A stretch of 64,000 bases of DNA from Corallococcus soli (GCF_014930455.1 NZ_JAAIYO010000018.1:62001-126000); one strand, 5' to 3'. Shown: positions 8,628 through 18,753, counted from the stretch's first letter. Notes: generated by a model not told the origin, from the letters alone. Program-made: numbers and translations.

Positions 8628-8720
8628 CCAGAGCGGTGTTGAAGGGATCCACGCGACGCAATGTCGCCGTCCGTTCGGGGGCGGTGGCGCCGTCTGGAGG
8701 TCGCGGTGAAATCCGGCGTG

Positions 8721-8749
8721 TTGACTGACGGGGGGAGTCCCTCTATGTT
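8721..8749 (+). promoter_or_regulatory. Sigma-70-like promoter of the yceD-rpmF-plsX-fab operon
   Basis: TTGACT (8721-8726), a 17-bp spacer and TATGTT (8744-8749) match the vegetative consensus well in a very GC-rich background. Transcription would start near 8756 and give a leader of about 24 nt to yceD. Confidence 0.6.
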
Positions 8750-8779
8750 GCGCGCCCTTTTGGATGGGACGCCTCGTAG

Positions 8780-9379
8780 ATGCTCGTAAAGATTGAACAA
8801 ATCAAAGATGCGGGGCTCAAGCTCGATGAGCCCATCGCTCTTGGGCTCCTGTCGGAGGTCCTGGGTGGCGCGGCGTCGGGTCACGACACCGGCTTCCAGC
8901 CGACCCAACCGTCCACGCTCCATGCCTCCCTGCGCAAGCTCAGTGGCGGTGTGCTGCTGCAGGGCAGCTTCACGCTCAACATCACGGCCCCCTGCAAGCG
9001 CTGCCTCACCGACGTGAAGATGGACCTGCCGGTGTCCTTCACCCTCAACCTGGTGCCGGAGTCGCTGGCCCGGGGGGATGACTTCAAGGACGACGACGAG
9101 AAGGTCATGGAGAAGAAGGAGCGCGCCCAGGGCGAGTCGGGCGGCACCTTCGCCATCAACGATACGGATGAGCAGGTGTTCGACGGAAAGACGATCGATC
9201 TGGATCCGATCGTCCGAGAACAGGTATTGCTCGCCCTCCCGATGAGCGCGGTCTGCCGGGATGACTGCCAGGGGCTCTGTGCGCAGTGCGGCCAGAACCT
9301 CAATGAGAAGAAGTGCGGTTGCACGCCGAAGGTCTCCGACCCTCGACTGTCGCCGCTGATGAACATCAAGCTGAACTGA
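8780..9379 (+). CDS. yceD: YceD family protein (DUF177, large ribosomal RNA accumulation protein)
   Basis: A 199-residue cytoplasmic protein with the DUF177 layout. There is a core motif around CKRCL (about residues 73-77) and a C-terminal cysteine cluster VCRDDCQGLCAQCGQN (about 157-172) followed by KKCGC, likely binding zinc. YceD is linked to 23S rRNA accumulation in E. coli and plants and is nearly always encoded just before rpmF, as here. It is the first gene of a long operon that joins ribosome and fatty-acid genes. Confidence 0.9.
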   Translation: MLVKIEQIKDAGLKLDEPIALGLLSEVLGGAASGHDTGFQPTQPSTLHASLRKLSGGVLLQGSFTLNITAPCKRCLTDVKMDLPVSFTLNLVPESLARGDDFKDDDEKVMEKKERAQGESGGTFAINDTDEQVFDGKTIDLDPIVREQVLLALPMSAVCRDDCQGLCAQCGQNLNEKKCGCTPKVSDPRLSPLMNIKLN

Positions 9380-9436
9380 CGGTCCCTATGCCCCTCGCAG
9401 GTCGCGAGGGGGGACGGGTCCATGCCGAGGTGAGTC

Positions 9437-9625
9437 GTGGGAGTTCCCAAGAAGCGGACGTCGAAGATGCGCCGGGACCGTCGTCGGGCGGGCAACAACA
9501 ACCTGCGGACCGCCGTGCAGGTCATCAAGTGCTCCAAGTGCAAGGAGCCCGTGATGCCGCACCGCGCCTGCGCGGCCTGTGGCAACTACGGGGGCCGTGA
9601 AGTCATCGCGACCGCCGCGGAGTAG
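9437..9625 (+). CDS. rpmF: 50S ribosomal protein L32
   Basis: A 62-residue protein beginning VGVPKKRTSKMRRDRRR, the conserved basic start of L32. It carries a four-cysteine zinc site (CSKC and CAAC, about residues 32-50), so it is the zinc-containing form. The GTG at 9437 is preceded by a GAGGTGAG. It is followed after 11 nt by plsX, the common rpmF-plsX arrangement. Confidence 0.95.
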   Translation: MGVPKKRTSKMRRDRRRAGNNNLRTAVQVIKCSKCKEPVMPHRACAACGNYGGREVIATAAE

Positions 9626-9636
9626 TTGAAAGGCGG

Positions 9637-10707
9637 ATGACGCCGGTGCGGCTCGTCCTCGACGCGATGGGTGGCGACCACGCCCCTGACGCCGTCGTGG
9701 AAGGGGGCGTGCTGTTCGCGCGAGCGTATCCCGGGCACGAACTCGTGCTGGTCGGGGACGCCACGCGTGTACGGCCCGTCCTGGAGCGCGCCGGTGCCCC
9801 TGCCAACGTCCAGCTCCACCACGCGTCGGAGGTGGTGGAGATGGACGACCCAGCGACCGCAGCGTTCCGACGCAAGCGGGACTCCTCGCTCCGGGTGGGC
9901 TTCGCGCTCGTCCGGCAAGGGGAGGCGTCCGCCCTGGTCTCCGCCGGCAACTCCGGCGCGGTGATGGCCGGTGGCATGTTGACGCTCGGCCGCATCCCCG
10001 GCGTGGAGCGTCCTGCCATCGCGGCCCTGTTCCCGGCCCTCAAGGGCGGTGGCCGCTGCCTGCTGCTCGACGCGGGCGCCAACGTGGACTGCCGCGCCTC
10101 GCACCTGGCCCAGTTCGCCGTGCTCGGCGAGGCCTACCTGCGCACCCTGCTGGGCGTGAAGCGCCCCCGGGTGGCGGTGCTCTCCAACGGCGAGGAGCCC
10201 TCCAAGGGCACGCAGTTGACGCGGGACGCCAGCGCGCTCTTGCGGCGCTCGGACCTGGACTTCGTGGGCTACGTGGAGGGCAAGGACCTGTTCTCCGGCG
10301 ACGTGGAGGTGGTCGTCACTGACGGCTTCACGGGCAACATCGTCCTGAAGACGTCGGAGGGCGTGGGCATGGGCATCACTGGCCTGCTGCGTCAGGCCAT
10401 CGAGAAGCGCGGCGGCCTGCCGGAGAAGCTGGGCGCGCTGCTCCTTAAACCCACCCTCGCGGGCCTGCGCCGCGTCATGGACTACGCCGAATACGGCGGC
10501 GCGCCGCTCCTGGGCCTCCAGGGGGTGGGCATCGTCGCGCACGGCCGGTCGTCCCCCCGCGCCATCCACAACGCGCTCGTCACCGCGCTCCAGCACGTGC
10601 GCGCGGGTGTGCAGGAAGAGCTGACGCGCTGCATTGCCAATGCCGCCTCCTGGCTTCCTCCCCACGCGCGGGGAAGGAAGGCGGAGACGGAAGAGGTTCC
10701 TGACTAG
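9637..10707 (+). CDS. plsX: Phosphate acyltransferase PlsX
   Basis: A 356-residue enzyme that converts acyl-ACP to acyl-phosphate for phospholipid synthesis. It has the family start LVLDAMGGDHAPDAVVEG, the SAGNSGAVMAGG phosphate-binding region and DGFTGNIVLKTSEG in the second half. The length matches the family (about 330-350), with a short charged tail. It sits between rpmF and fabH, its standard place. Confidence 0.95.
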   Translation: MTPVRLVLDAMGGDHAPDAVVEGGVLFARAYPGHELVLVGDATRVRPVLERAGAPANVQLHHASEVVEMDDPATAAFRRKRDSSLRVGFALVRQGEASALVSAGNSGAVMAGGMLTLGRIPGVERPAIAALFPALKGGGRCLLLDAGANVDCRASHLAQFAVLGEAYLRTLLGVKRPRVAVLSNGEEPSKGTQLTRDASALLRRSDLDFVGYVEGKDLFSGDVEVVVTDGFTGNIVLKTSEGVGMGITGLLRQAIEKRGGLPEKLGALLLKPTLAGLRRVMDYAEYGGAPLLGLQGVGIVAHGRSSPRAIHNALVTALQHVRAGVQEELTRCIANAASWLPPHARGRKAETEEVPD

Positions 10708-10758
10708 AGCGCGTGGCCCGGGTGGAGGGCTCCGACGGCGCTTCATCGGAGAAACCTC

Positions 10759-11766
10759 GTGTCACGCACCCAGATCCTCGGAACCGGTTCCTATGCTCCC
10801 GCGCGCGTCCTGACCAACCAGGACCTGGAGCAGCTCGTCGACACGTCCGACGCGTGGATCCGCGAGCGCACCGGCATCCAGGAGCGCCGTCAGGCCGCGC
10901 CGGATGAGGCGACGAGCGACCTGGCCGTGCAGGCGTCCTGGCAGGCGCTGGAGATGGCGGGCGTGGCGCCCGAGGCCCTGGACCTCATCATCGTGGGCAC
11001 CGTCACCCCGGACATGCCCATGCCTTCGTGCGCCGCGCTGGTGCAGGCGAAGCTGGGCGCCCGGCGCGCGTTCGCCTTCGACGTGTCCGCCGCGTGCGCC
11101 GGAGGCCTGTACGCCCTGAGCGTGGCGGACCAGTTCGTGCGCACGGGCCAGGTGAAGCGCGCGCTCGTCGTGGGCGCGGAGTTGCTCACCCGCGCGGTGG
11201 ACTGGTCCGATCGCAACACCTGCGTCCTCTTCGGGGACGGCGCGGGCGCGATGGTGCTCGGCCCGGGCCCGGCCCAGGACGAGGCCCTGGACGCCGTGGC
11301 GCCCCGCGGCATCCTCTCCACCTGCCTGCGCACCGACGGCGCGATGGCGGACCTGCTCTGCATCCCCGCGGGCGGCTCGCGCACCCCCGTCACCGCGGAC
11401 AACGTGGATGCAAATCTTCACAAGCTCAAGATGAACGGGAAGGAGGTGTTCCGCTTCGCCGTGCGTGCGCTGGTGGAATCCACCCAGGCTTCGTTGGGGG
11501 CCCACGGGATGAACCCGGGGCAGGTGGACCACGTCATCGCGCATCAGGCGAACCTGCGAATCCTGGAAGCCGTGCTGGCGCGTCTGGAGATCCCGCGCGA
11601 AAAATGCTGGCTCAACCTGCACAAGTACGGCAACACGTCGTCCGCCTCGCTGCCCATGTCGCTGGATGAGGCGCAGCGCGCCGGCCGTCTCAAGCGCGGA
11701 GATGTCATCGCGATGATGGCCATCGGGGCGGGCATGGCGTGGGGCAGCGCGGTGGTGCGCTGGTAG
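10759..11766 (+). CDS. fabH: 3-oxoacyl-ACP synthase III (FabH)
   Basis: A 335-residue ketoacyl synthase that condenses acetyl- (or branched acyl-) CoA with malonyl-ACP to start fatty-acid chains. The Cys-His-Asn triad is intact: C113 in DVSAACAGGLYAL, H262 in VIAHQANLRI and N292 in KYGNTSSAS. It uses a GTG start. Myxobacteria make abundant iso-branched fatty acids, so a branched primer preference is possible but cannot be read here. Confidence 0.95.
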   Translation: MSRTQILGTGSYAPARVLTNQDLEQLVDTSDAWIRERTGIQERRQAAPDEATSDLAVQASWQALEMAGVAPEALDLIIVGTVTPDMPMPSCAALVQAKLGARRAFAFDVSAACAGGLYALSVADQFVRTGQVKRALVVGAELLTRAVDWSDRNTCVLFGDGAGAMVLGPGPAQDEALDAVAPRGILSTCLRTDGAMADLLCIPAGGSRTPVTADNVDANLHKLKMNGKEVFRFAVRALVESTQASLGAHGMNPGQVDHVIAHQANLRILEAVLARLEIPREKCWLNLHKYGNTSSASLPMSLDEAQRAGRLKRGDVIAMMAIGAGMAWGSAVVRW

Positions 11767-11794
11767 GCAGGACGACACAAGGAAGGACCGCAAC

Positions 11795-12733
11795 ATGGCG
11801 AAGGTCGCGTTCGTGTTTCCCGGGCAGGGCAGCCAGGCCGTGGGGATGGGCAAGGACCTCTACGAGCAGTTCCCCGAAGCGCGCGCCGTCTTCGACGCCG
11901 TGGACGAAGCGCTCGGTGAGAAGCTCTCCACCACCTGCTTCGAGGGGCCGGAAGACGCGCTGAAGCTCACCGCGACCACCCAGCCGGCCATCCTCACGGT
12001 GTCGGCCGCGGTGCACGCGGTGTTCCAGAAGCGCGGCCCGGCCCCGGCGTTCGTCGCGGGCCACTCGCTGGGCGAGTACTCCGCGCTGGTGGCCGCGGGC
12101 TCGCTGGATTTGCGGGACGCGGCGCGGGCGGTGCGCGCGCGCGGCACGTTCATGCAGGAGGCGGTGCCGGCGGGCGTGGGCGCCATGGCCGCCATCCTGG
12201 GGCTCGCGCCGGACGCGGTGAAGGCCGCCTGCGACGCCGCGGCCGAAGGTGAAATCGTGTCGCCCGCCAACTACAACTCGCCCGAGCAGACCGTCATCGC
12301 CGGCCACGCGGCCGCGGTGGAGCGCGCGGGCCTGCGGTGCAAGGAGGCCGGGGCCAAGCGCGTGATGCCGCTGCCCGTCTCCGCGCCCTTCCACTGCGCG
12401 CTGATGGATCCGGTGAAGCCGAAGCTCGCGGAGGTGCTCGCGGGCGTGCGCATCCTCGCGCCCCAGGTGCCGGTGGTCAGCAACGTGGAGGCCACGCCCA
12501 ACTCGGACGCCTCGCGCGTGGTGCCGCTGCTGCTGTCGCAGGTGAGCGCGCCGGTGCGCTGGATTGAGTGCGTGGAGGCCCTGAAGGCGAACGGTGTCAC
12601 GCACGTGGTGGAGCTGGGGCCGGGCAAGGTGCTGGGCGGCCTCATCAAGCGCATCACCAAGGACATCGAATCGTTCAACGTCGAGAACGCCGCGACCCTG
12701 CAGAAGGTGCTGGCGGCGCTGGAGGCAGCATGA
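11795..12733 (+). CDS. fabD: Malonyl-CoA:ACP transacylase (FabD)
   Basis: A 312-residue transacylase that loads malonate onto ACP. Catalytic S91 lies in AGHSLGEYSAL and H200 in SAPFHCALM. The N-terminal FPGQGSQ motif is present. An AAGGA precedes the ATG. Its stop overlaps the fabG start (ATGA), so translation is coupled. Confidence 0.95.
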   Translation: MAKVAFVFPGQGSQAVGMGKDLYEQFPEARAVFDAVDEALGEKLSTTCFEGPEDALKLTATTQPAILTVSAAVHAVFQKRGPAPAFVAGHSLGEYSALVAAGSLDLRDAARAVRARGTFMQEAVPAGVGAMAAILGLAPDAVKAACDAAAEGEIVSPANYNSPEQTVIAGHAAAVERAGLRCKEAGAKRVMPLPVSAPFHCALMDPVKPKLAEVLAGVRILAPQVPVVSNVEATPNSDASRVVPLLLSQVSAPVRWIECVEALKANGVTHVVELGPGKVLGGLIKRITKDIESFNVENAATLQKVLAALEAA

Positions 12734-13479
12734 GCGGCTTCAATGAGAAGGTGGTGCTGGTCACGGGTGGCTCGCGCGGCATCGGCCGGGCGGTGGCGCT
12801 GGCCTTCGCGAAGGCGGGCGCGTCCACCGTCGTCATCAGCTACGTGGGCAACGAAGCCGCCGCCCAGGAGACCGTGGGCCTGCTCCAGCAGGCGGGCGCG
12901 AAGGCGGAGGCCATCCGCTTCGACCTGCTGGACACCGCCGCGTGCGCGGGCGCCGTGGAGGGCGTCATCAAGGCGCACGGCCGGCTGGACGTGCTCGTGA
13001 ACAACGCCGGCCTGGCGGTGGACGGCCTGGTCATGCGCGTCAAGGACGAGGACTGGGACAAGCAGCTGGACGCCAACCTGCGGGGCCCCTTCGCGCTGAT
13101 TCGCGCCGCCAGCCGCCCCATGATGAAGCAGAAGAGCGGGGCCATCATCAACATCACCTCCGTGGTGGGGGAGATGGGCAACCCGGGACAGGCCGCCTAC
13201 TCGGCGGCCAAGGCGGGGCTTATCGGCATGACCAAGTCGGTGGCCAAGGAGCTGGCCAGCCGCAACATCCGGGTCAACGCCGTGTCCCCGGGCTTCATCG
13301 CGACGGACATGACGTCCCACCTGGACGACGAGCTGCGCCAGAAGATGGTCGGCGGCATCCCGCTGGCCCGCCTGGGCAATCCGGAGGAGGTCGCCGGGGC
13401 GGTGGTGTTCCTCGCGAGTGATGCGGCGTCCTACATCACCGGCGAGGTCCTGAAGGTCAACGGCGGCATGTACATGTAA
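12730..13479 (+). CDS. fabG: 3-oxoacyl-ACP reductase (FabG)
   Basis: A 249-residue short-chain dehydrogenase that reduces beta-ketoacyl-ACP with NADPH. It has the TGGSRGIG cofactor motif (12-19), NNAG (91-94) and the catalytic Ser-Tyr-Lys triad S144, Y157 and K161 (YSAAK). It is coupled to fabD by a 4-base overlap. The start MSGFNEKVVLV follows from that overlap and the family N-terminus. Confidence 0.95.
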   Translation: MSGFNEKVVLVTGGSRGIGRAVALAFAKAGASTVVISYVGNEAAAQETVGLLQQAGAKAEAIRFDLLDTAACAGAVEGVIKAHGRLDVLVNNAGLAVDGLVMRVKDEDWDKQLDANLRGPFALIRAASRPMMKQKSGAIINITSVVGEMGNPGQAAYSAAKAGLIGMTKSVAKELASRNIRVNAVSPGFIATDMTSHLDDELRQKMVGGIPLARLGNPEEVAGAVVFLASDAASYITGEVLKVNGGMYM

Positions 13480-13486
13480 GCCAAGG

Positions 13487-13515
13487 TTGGATTGCCGCCG
13501 GGCGTGGGATATACC
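13487..13515 (+). promoter_or_regulatory. Possible promoter for acpP-fabF
   Basis: TTGGAT (13487-13492), a 17-bp spacer and TATACC (13510-13515) fall in the fabG-acpP gap. This fits the usual need for extra acpP transcription, but it is a sequence match only. Confidence 0.4.
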
Positions 13516-13583
13516 GCGCCGGCCTTTAAGACAGCCCGTGAGTCAAGCTGGGGCCCGCCCCGGCCGCTGGAGGATTTACACTT

Positions 13584-13832
13584 ATGACGACTGCCACCGT
13601 GAACGTCGAAGCCAAGATCAAGTCCATCATCGCCGACCAGCTCGGAGTGGGAGAGGACGAGATCAAGCCCGAGTCCTCCTTCATCGAGGACCTGGGCGCG
13701 GACAGCCTCGACATCGTCGAGCTGGTGATGGCGATGGAAGAGGAGTTCGAGGTCGAGATCCCCGACGACGAGGCGGAGAACATCAAGACCGTCGGCGACG
13801 CCATCAACTACGTGAAGACCCACAAGAAGTAG
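13584..13832 (+). CDS. acpP: Acyl carrier protein
   Basis: An 82-residue acidic carrier protein with the phosphopantetheine site [12 protein letters not shown] (S41). It carries growing acyl chains for the Fab enzymes encoded around it and for lipid A synthesis (LpxA and LpxD at the other end of the window). The ATG is preceded by a GGAGG-containing ribosome site. Confidence 0.95.
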   Translation: MTTATVNVEAKIKSIIADQLGVGEDEIKPESSFIEDLGADSLDIVELVMAMEEEFEVEIPDDEAENIKTVGDAINYVKTHKK

Positions 13833-13920
13833 CCGCGGCATCCTGGAGTGTCGGGGCCACGGGGGCGCGCGTCACCGGCGCTCCGGTCCCATCGCCGTCC
13901 GCGGTCAGTGGAGAGGACAA

Positions 13921-15177
13921 GTGTCAAACCGTCGAGTCGTCATCACCGGCACCGGCATGATTTCAGCGCTGGGCACCGGCACCGAGAAGAACTGGCAGGC
14001 GCTCCTGGCCGGTCAATCCGGAATCGGTGCGGTCACCCGTTTCGATCCGGGGAAGATCGACGCGCGCATCGCGGGCGAGGTGAAGGACTTCCAGCCCGAG
14101 CAGTTCATCGACCGGCGTGAAGTGCGCCGGATGGACCTGTTCGCCCAGTACGCGATGGCCGCGGCCGACATGGCGGTGAAGGAGTCGGGCCTGCCCATCG
14201 GCCCGGACGCGCCCCATGGCTATGATCCGGAGCGCGTGGGCGTCATCGTGGGCTCCGGCATCGGGGGCATCTCCTCGCTGGAGGAGCAGCACCGCAAGGG
14301 GCTGGAGAAGGGGTTTGATCGGCTGTCCCCCTTCTTCATCATCCAGATGATCGTCAACATGGCGCCGGGCCTCATCTCCATGCGCTACAACTGCAAGGGC
14401 CCCAACTGGGCCCCGGTGTCCGCGTGCGCCACCAGCGCCCACGCCATCGGCGAGGCCTGGAAGTCCATCCGCCTGGGTGAGACGGACGCGGCCATCGCCG
14501 GCGGCGCGGAGGCGGCCATCACGCCCCTGGGCATGGGCGGCTTCTCCGTGATGAAGGCCCTGTCCACGCGCAACGACGACCCCGCGGGCTCCAGCCGTCC
14601 GTTCGACAAGGACCGCGACGGCTTCGTGATGGGTGAGGGCGCGGGCATCGTCGTGCTGGAGGAGCTGGAGTCCGCGAAGAAGCGCGGCGCCAACATCCTC
14701 GCGGAGATCGTGGGCTACGGCGCCAACTCGGACGCGTACCACGTCACCCAGCCGGCCCCGGAGGGCGAGGGCGCGGCGCGCTGCATGCGCCTGGCGCTCC
14801 AGTCCGCCCGCCTGCGGCCGGAGGAGGTGGGCTACATCAACGCCCACGGTACCTCCACGCCGTTCAACGACGCCAACGAGACCAAGGCCCTCAAGGCCGT
14901 GTTCGGCGACCACGCCCGCAAGCTGGCGGTGTCCTCCACCAAGTCGATGACGGGCCACATGCTCGGCGCGGCGGGTGGCGCGGAGGCGGTGGTGAGCGTG
15001 CGGGTGCTGACGCACAACGTGCTGCCCCCCACCATCAACCAGACGACGCCGGACCCCGACTGCGACCTGGACTACGTGCCCAACCAGGCGCGCGAGGCCC
15101 GGGTGGACGCGGTGATGAGCAACTCGTTCGGCTTCGGTGGCACCAACGCGGTGCTGGTGTTCAAGCGCTTCACCTGA
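13921..15177 (+). CDS. fabF: 3-oxoacyl-ACP synthase II (FabF)
   Basis: A 418-residue condensing enzyme. It has the Cys-His-His triad: C169 in VSACATSAH, a histidine in INAHGTSTP and another in [11 protein letters not shown]. Length and motifs are typical of FabF. It has a GTG start with a GGAGAGG box in front. It is the last gene of the fatty-acid run. Hairpins follow before rpiB. Confidence 0.95.
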   Translation: MSNRRVVITGTGMISALGTGTEKNWQALLAGQSGIGAVTRFDPGKIDARIAGEVKDFQPEQFIDRREVRRMDLFAQYAMAAADMAVKESGLPIGPDAPHGYDPERVGVIVGSGIGGISSLEEQHRKGLEKGFDRLSPFFIIQMIVNMAPGLISMRYNCKGPNWAPVSACATSAHAIGEAWKSIRLGETDAAIAGGAEAAITPLGMGGFSVMKALSTRNDDPAGSSRPFDKDRDGFVMGEGAGIVVLEELESAKKRGANILAEIVGYGANSDAYHVTQPAPEGEGAARCMRLALQSARLRPEEVGYINAHGTSTPFNDANETKALKAVFGDHARKLAVSSTKSMTGHMLGAAGGAEAVVSVRVLTHNVLPPTINQTTPDPDCDLDYVPNQAREARVDAVMSNSFGFGGTNAVLVFKRFT

Positions 15178-15186
15178 TGGCTTCCG

Positions 15187-15240
15187 GCCCGCTGCTCCCC
15201 TGCACGGGGCGGCGGGCAGGGGCCTTCCCTTCCAGGCCCC
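15187..15240 (+). terminator. Two tandem hairpins after fabF
   Basis: The first hairpin pairs GCCCGC (15187-15192) with GCGGGC (15212-15217) around inner CCCC/GGGG. The second pairs GGGGCCT (15219-15225) with AGGCCCC (15234-15240). No U-run follows, so this may attenuate or protect the 3' end rather than terminate fully. Confidence 0.35.
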
Positions 15241-15274
15241 GCCCTTTCAGCGGGCGCCGCTTCGGAGTCCGGCC

Positions 15275-15721
15275 GTGAAAGTCATCCTCGCCTCCGACCA
15301 CGCGGGACTCGAGCTGCGCCAGGACCTGGTGGCCCTGCTGAAGGAGCGCGGCGTCGCGTTCGAGGACCTGGGGCCCCACACCCGTGAGTCGGTGGACTAC
15401 CCGGACTTCGCGTCGCAGGTTTCGCGCGCGGTGGTGGCGGACGCCGGCACGCTGGGCGTGCTGGTGTGTGGCACCGGCATCGGGATGAGCATCGTGGCCA
15501 ACAAGCACCGGGGCGTGCGAGCGGCCCTGTGCACCACCGAGTTCGAGGCGCGGATGACCCGCGCGCACAACGACGCCAACGTGCTGTGCCTGGGCCAGCG
15601 CGTGGTGGGCGTGGGCGTGGCGCGGGGCATCCTCGAGGCCTTCCTCGACACCGCCTTCGCGGGCGGCCGCCACGAGCAGCGCGTCCAGAAGATTCGCGAC
15701 GTCGAAGCCCAGCAGCGCTGA
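15275..15721 (+). CDS. rpiB: Ribose-5-phosphate isomerase B
   Basis: A 148-residue RpiB/LacAB-type isomerase that interconverts ribose-5-phosphate and ribulose-5-phosphate. It has the N-terminal [11 protein letters not shown] motif and the active-site [10 protein letters not shown] loop with its cysteine, plus the conserved R-A-A-L and [10 protein letters not shown] segments. The GTG at 15275 lies after CGGAG. rpiB next to glyA is a common pairing. Confidence 0.92.
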   Translation: MKVILASDHAGLELRQDLVALLKERGVAFEDLGPHTRESVDYPDFASQVSRAVVADAGTLGVLVCGTGIGMSIVANKHRGVRAALCTTEFEARMTRAHNDANVLCLGQRVVGVGVARGILEAFLDTAFAGGRHEQRVQKIRDVEAQQR

Positions 15722-15774
15722 AGCTCCGCCGTCGTCCCCCACGCTGTCCCCGTTCGTCGCCAGGAGGCAACCCC

Positions 15775-17031
15775 ATGGAGAACACCCGCACGCTGGCCCA
15801 GGTGGATCCTGAAATCGCCCAGGTGCTCCGTCAGGAGACCGAGCGTCAGGAGGAGGGGCTGGAGCTCATCGCCTCGGAGAACTTCGTCAGCCCGGCGGTG
15901 ATGGAGGCGGTGGGCTCCGTGCTCACCAACAAGTACGCCGAAGGCTACCCCGGCAAGCGCTACTACGGCGGCTGCGACGTGGTGGACGTGGCGGAGACGC
16001 TGGCCATCAACCGCGCGAAGGAGCTGTTCGGCGCGGACGCGGTGAACGTGCAGGCGCACTCCGGCAGCCAGGCCAACATGGGCGCCTTCATGGCCCTCAT
16101 GAAGACCGGCGACACCATGCTGTCGCTGGACCTGAACTCCGGCGGCCACCTCACCCACGGCGCGGCGTTCAACTTCTCCGGCAAGCTCTACAAGGTCGTC
16201 CACTACGGCCTGACGCGTGAGACGGAGACCATCGACTTCGCGCAGGTGGAGGCGCTGGCGCTGGAGCACAAGCCCAAGGTGCTGGTGGTGGGCGCGAGCG
16301 CGTACCCGCGCACGCTCGACTTCGCGAAGTTCCGGGAGATCGCCGACAAGGTGGGCGCCTCCATGCTGGTGGACATGGCCCACATCGCGGGCCTCGTGGC
16401 CGCGGGCGTGCACCCCTCGCCGGTGCCCTTCGCGGAGATCGTCACCACCACCACGCACAAGACGCTGCGGGGGCCGCGCGGCGGCATGGTGCTCAGCAAG
16501 GAAGCCTTCGCCAAGAGCATCAACAGCCAGATCTTCCCCGGCATCCAGGGCGGGCCGCTGATGCACGCCATCGCGGGCAAGGCGGTGGCCTTCAAGGAAG
16601 CGCTGACGCCGGAGTTCAAGGCCTACCAGAAGCAGATCGTCGCCAACGCGCAGGCGCTGGCGGAGGCGCTGAAGTCCGCGGGCCTGCGGCTGTGCTCGGG
16701 CGGCACGGACAACCACCTGATGCTGGTGGACCTGCGCTCCAAGAAGCTCACCGGCAAGGTGGCGGAGGAGGTGCTCGGCAAGGCGGGCATCACCGTGAAC
16801 AAGAACATGATCCCCTTCGACCCGGAGAAGCCGATGGTGACCTCCGGCGTCCGGGTGGGCACGCCGGCCATCACCACGCGCGGCATGCGCGAGAAGGAGA
16901 TGGCGGTGGTGGGCAGGCTCATGGGTGAGGCGCTGGATTCCGCGCAGGACGACGCCGGGCTCGCGCGGGTGCGCGGCCAGGTGAAGGACCTGGCCCAGGG
17001 CTTCCCGCTGTACGCCTCGCGGTTGAAGTAA
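15775..17031 (+). CDS. glyA: Serine hydroxymethyltransferase
   Basis: A 418-residue PLP enzyme that converts serine and tetrahydrofolate to glycine and methylene-tetrahydrofolate. The PLP lysine is K229 in [14 protein letters not shown]. The substrate-binding motif [10 protein letters not shown] and AHSGSQAN are present. Length is typical. AGGAGG sits 7-8 nt before the ATG. It is followed closely by nrdR. Confidence 0.97.
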   Translation: MENTRTLAQVDPEIAQVLRQETERQEEGLELIASENFVSPAVMEAVGSVLTNKYAEGYPGKRYYGGCDVVDVAETLAINRAKELFGADAVNVQAHSGSQANMGAFMALMKTGDTMLSLDLNSGGHLTHGAAFNFSGKLYKVVHYGLTRETETIDFAQVEALALEHKPKVLVVGASAYPRTLDFAKFREIADKVGASMLVDMAHIAGLVAAGVHPSPVPFAEIVTTTTHKTLRGPRGGMVLSKEAFAKSINSQIFPGIQGGPLMHAIAGKAVAFKEALTPEFKAYQKQIVANAQALAEALKSAGLRLCSGGTDNHLMLVDLRSKKLTGKVAEEVLGKAGITVNKNMIPFDPEKPMVTSGVRVGTPAITTRGMREKEMAVVGRLMGEALDSAQDDAGLARVRGQVKDLAQGFPLYASRLK

Positions 17032-17040
17032 CCCGCCCCC

Positions 17041-17544
17041 GTGCGCTGCCCCTTCTGCCAGGACGCGGAGAACAAGGTCATCGACTCGCGAGAGTCGCAT
17101 GAGGGCTCCGTCATCCGACGGCGGCGCGAGTGCCTGGCCTGCAAGCGACGCTTCACCACGTACGAGCGGGTGGAGGAGCTCTACCCGCTCATCGTGAAGA
17201 AGGACGGGCGGCGCGAGGCGTTTGACCGGGAGAAGATGCTCAACGGCCTGAAGAAGGCCTGCGAGAAGCGCCCGGTGTCCGCCGCGCAGCTGGAAGAGAC
17301 GGTGGAGGACATCGAGCGGATGCTCCAGGGGATGGGGGAGAAGGAGGTGCCCTCGTCCTCCATTGGCGAGCACGTGATGCGGCGGCTGCAGCAGCTGGAT
17401 GAGGTGGCGTACGTGAGGTTCGCGTCCGTGTACCGCAGCTTCCGGGACATCTCCGAGTTCATGCACGAGCTGAAGGACCTGCTCGAGGACCAGGAGCGCG
17501 AGCGCAAGGTGAAGCCACCTTCGACTCCGCCCAAGGACGGTTAG
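17041..17544 (+). CDS. nrdR: Transcriptional repressor NrdR
   Basis: A 167-residue protein with the NrdR zinc ribbon (CPFC at the N-terminus and CLACKRRF about 30 residues on) and an ATP-cone domain starting around residue 48 ([15 protein letters not shown]). It represses ribonucleotide reductase genes in response to dATP/ATP. Those target genes are not in the window. The GTG start at 17041 lies 10 nt after glyA. nrdR followed by ribD is a widespread gene order. Confidence 0.95.
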   Translation: MRCPFCQDAENKVIDSRESHEGSVIRRRRECLACKRRFTTYERVEELYPLIVKKDGRREAFDREKMLNGLKKACEKRPVSAAQLEETVEDIERMLQGMGEKEVPSSSIGEHVMRRLQQLDEVAYVRFASVYRSFRDISEFMHELKDLLEDQERERKVKPPSTPPKDG

Positions 17545-17554
17545 GAAGGGCGGT

Positions 17555-18718
17555 ATGCGCTTGCTCACGCGGGGACGGTTGCAGGCGGCGAAGACGCCCC
17601 GGGCGAAACGCGCGGCGGACTTCGACCACGCGGTGGCCGAGTTCTTCATGCGCATCGCCCTGGAGGAGGCCGCCAAGGGCCTGGGCCGCACCAGCCCCAA
17701 CCCCGTCGTGGGGGCGGTGCTGGTGAAGGGCGGGCGCATCATCGCGCGGGGTCACCACAAGAAGGCCGGCACGGCGCACGCGGAGGTGGTGGCGCTGGAG
17801 GCCGCCGGCTCCAAGGCGCGGGGCGCGGACCTCTACACGACGCTGGAGCCGTGCGACCACTACGGGCGCACCCCGCCGTGCAGCCTCGCGGTGCTGGAGG
17901 CCGGCGTGCGGCGCGTGTTCAGCGCTTCGTCGGACCCCAACCCGCTGGTGAGCGGCAAGGGCCTCAACCGGCTCAAGCGCGGCGGCGTGGCGGTGGTGAC
18001 GCACGTCCTCAAGGACGAGGCGGACGCGCTCAACCGGCCCTTCTTCAAGGTCATGCGCACGGGCCTGCCGTGGGTGACGCTCAAGGCCGCCTCCACGCTG
18101 GATGGGAAGCTGGCCGCTTCGAATGGAAGCTCGCGCTGGGTGACGGGAGAGCCGGCCCGCGCCTGGGTGCACCAACTGCGCAACCAGGTGGACGCCATCC
18201 TGGTGGGGGCGAACACCGTGCGGCTGGACGACCCCCGGCTCACCACCCGGCTGCCCGGCGGTGGGGGCAAGGACGCCGTGCGCGTGGTGGTGGACTCGCG
18301 CCTCACGCTGTCCCCGACGCGGACCGTCTTCACCCAGCGCAGCCCCGCGCGCACCATCATCGCCACCCTGGAGGACCCGGACGGGCGCAAGGCGCGGCGC
18401 TTCCTGGCGCAGGGCGTGGAGGTCTGGCACGTGCGCGCGAAGCAGGACCGCGTGGACCTGAAGGCCGTGCTGCGCCGCATCGCGAAGGAGGGGCTCAACC
18501 ACGTGCTGGTGGAGGGCGGCGCGGGCCTGTACGGCACGCTGCTGCGCGAGCGCCTGGCGGATTCGCTCGACCTGTTCCTCGCCCCCAAGCTGGTGGGCGC
18601 GGGTGGGCTGTCGTGGGCCGGAGAGCTGGGCGTGAAGGACATGGCCCAGGCGCTGGCGGTGAAGGACCTGAAGCTGGAGAAGGTAGGGGACGACGTCCTG
18701 CTGCGCGCCCTGCTCTGA
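17555..18718 (+). CDS. ribD: Bifunctional riboflavin deaminase/reductase RibD
   Basis: A 387-residue enzyme for the second and third steps of riboflavin synthesis. The N-terminal deaminase has zinc ligands H75 (AHAEVVAL), C100 and C109 (LEPCDHYGRTPPC). The C-terminal reductase starts near residue 170 with LKAASTLDGKLA and keeps VEGGAGLYGTLL. About 20 basic residues precede the usual N-terminus, so a start further in (MRIALEEAAKG) is possible. It lies 10 nt after nrdR. Confidence 0.93.
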   Translation: MRLLTRGRLQAAKTPRAKRAADFDHAVAEFFMRIALEEAAKGLGRTSPNPVVGAVLVKGGRIIARGHHKKAGTAHAEVVALEAAGSKARGADLYTTLEPCDHYGRTPPCSLAVLEAGVRRVFSASSDPNPLVSGKGLNRLKRGGVAVVTHVLKDEADALNRPFFKVMRTGLPWVTLKAASTLDGKLAASNGSSRWVTGEPARAWVHQLRNQVDAILVGANTVRLDDPRLTTRLPGGGGKDAVRVVVDSRLTLSPTRTVFTQRSPARTIIATLEDPDGRKARRFLAQGVEVWHVRAKQDRVDLKAVLRRIAKEGLNHVLVEGGAGLYGTLLRERLADSLDLFLAPKLVGAGGLSWAGELGVKDMAQALAVKDLKLEKVGDDVLLRALL

Positions 18719-18745
18719 AGGCCAGCGCCCGGCGCGCGCTTCCGC

Positions 18746-18753
18746 TATAAAAT
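18746..18753 (+). promoter_or_regulatory. Possible leaderless -10 box before ribE
   Basis: TATAAAAT stands out in the GC-rich background and ends 6 nt before the ribE ATG, with no Shine-Dalgarno between. It is the clearest member of the close -10 set. No good -35 is seen. Confidence 0.35.
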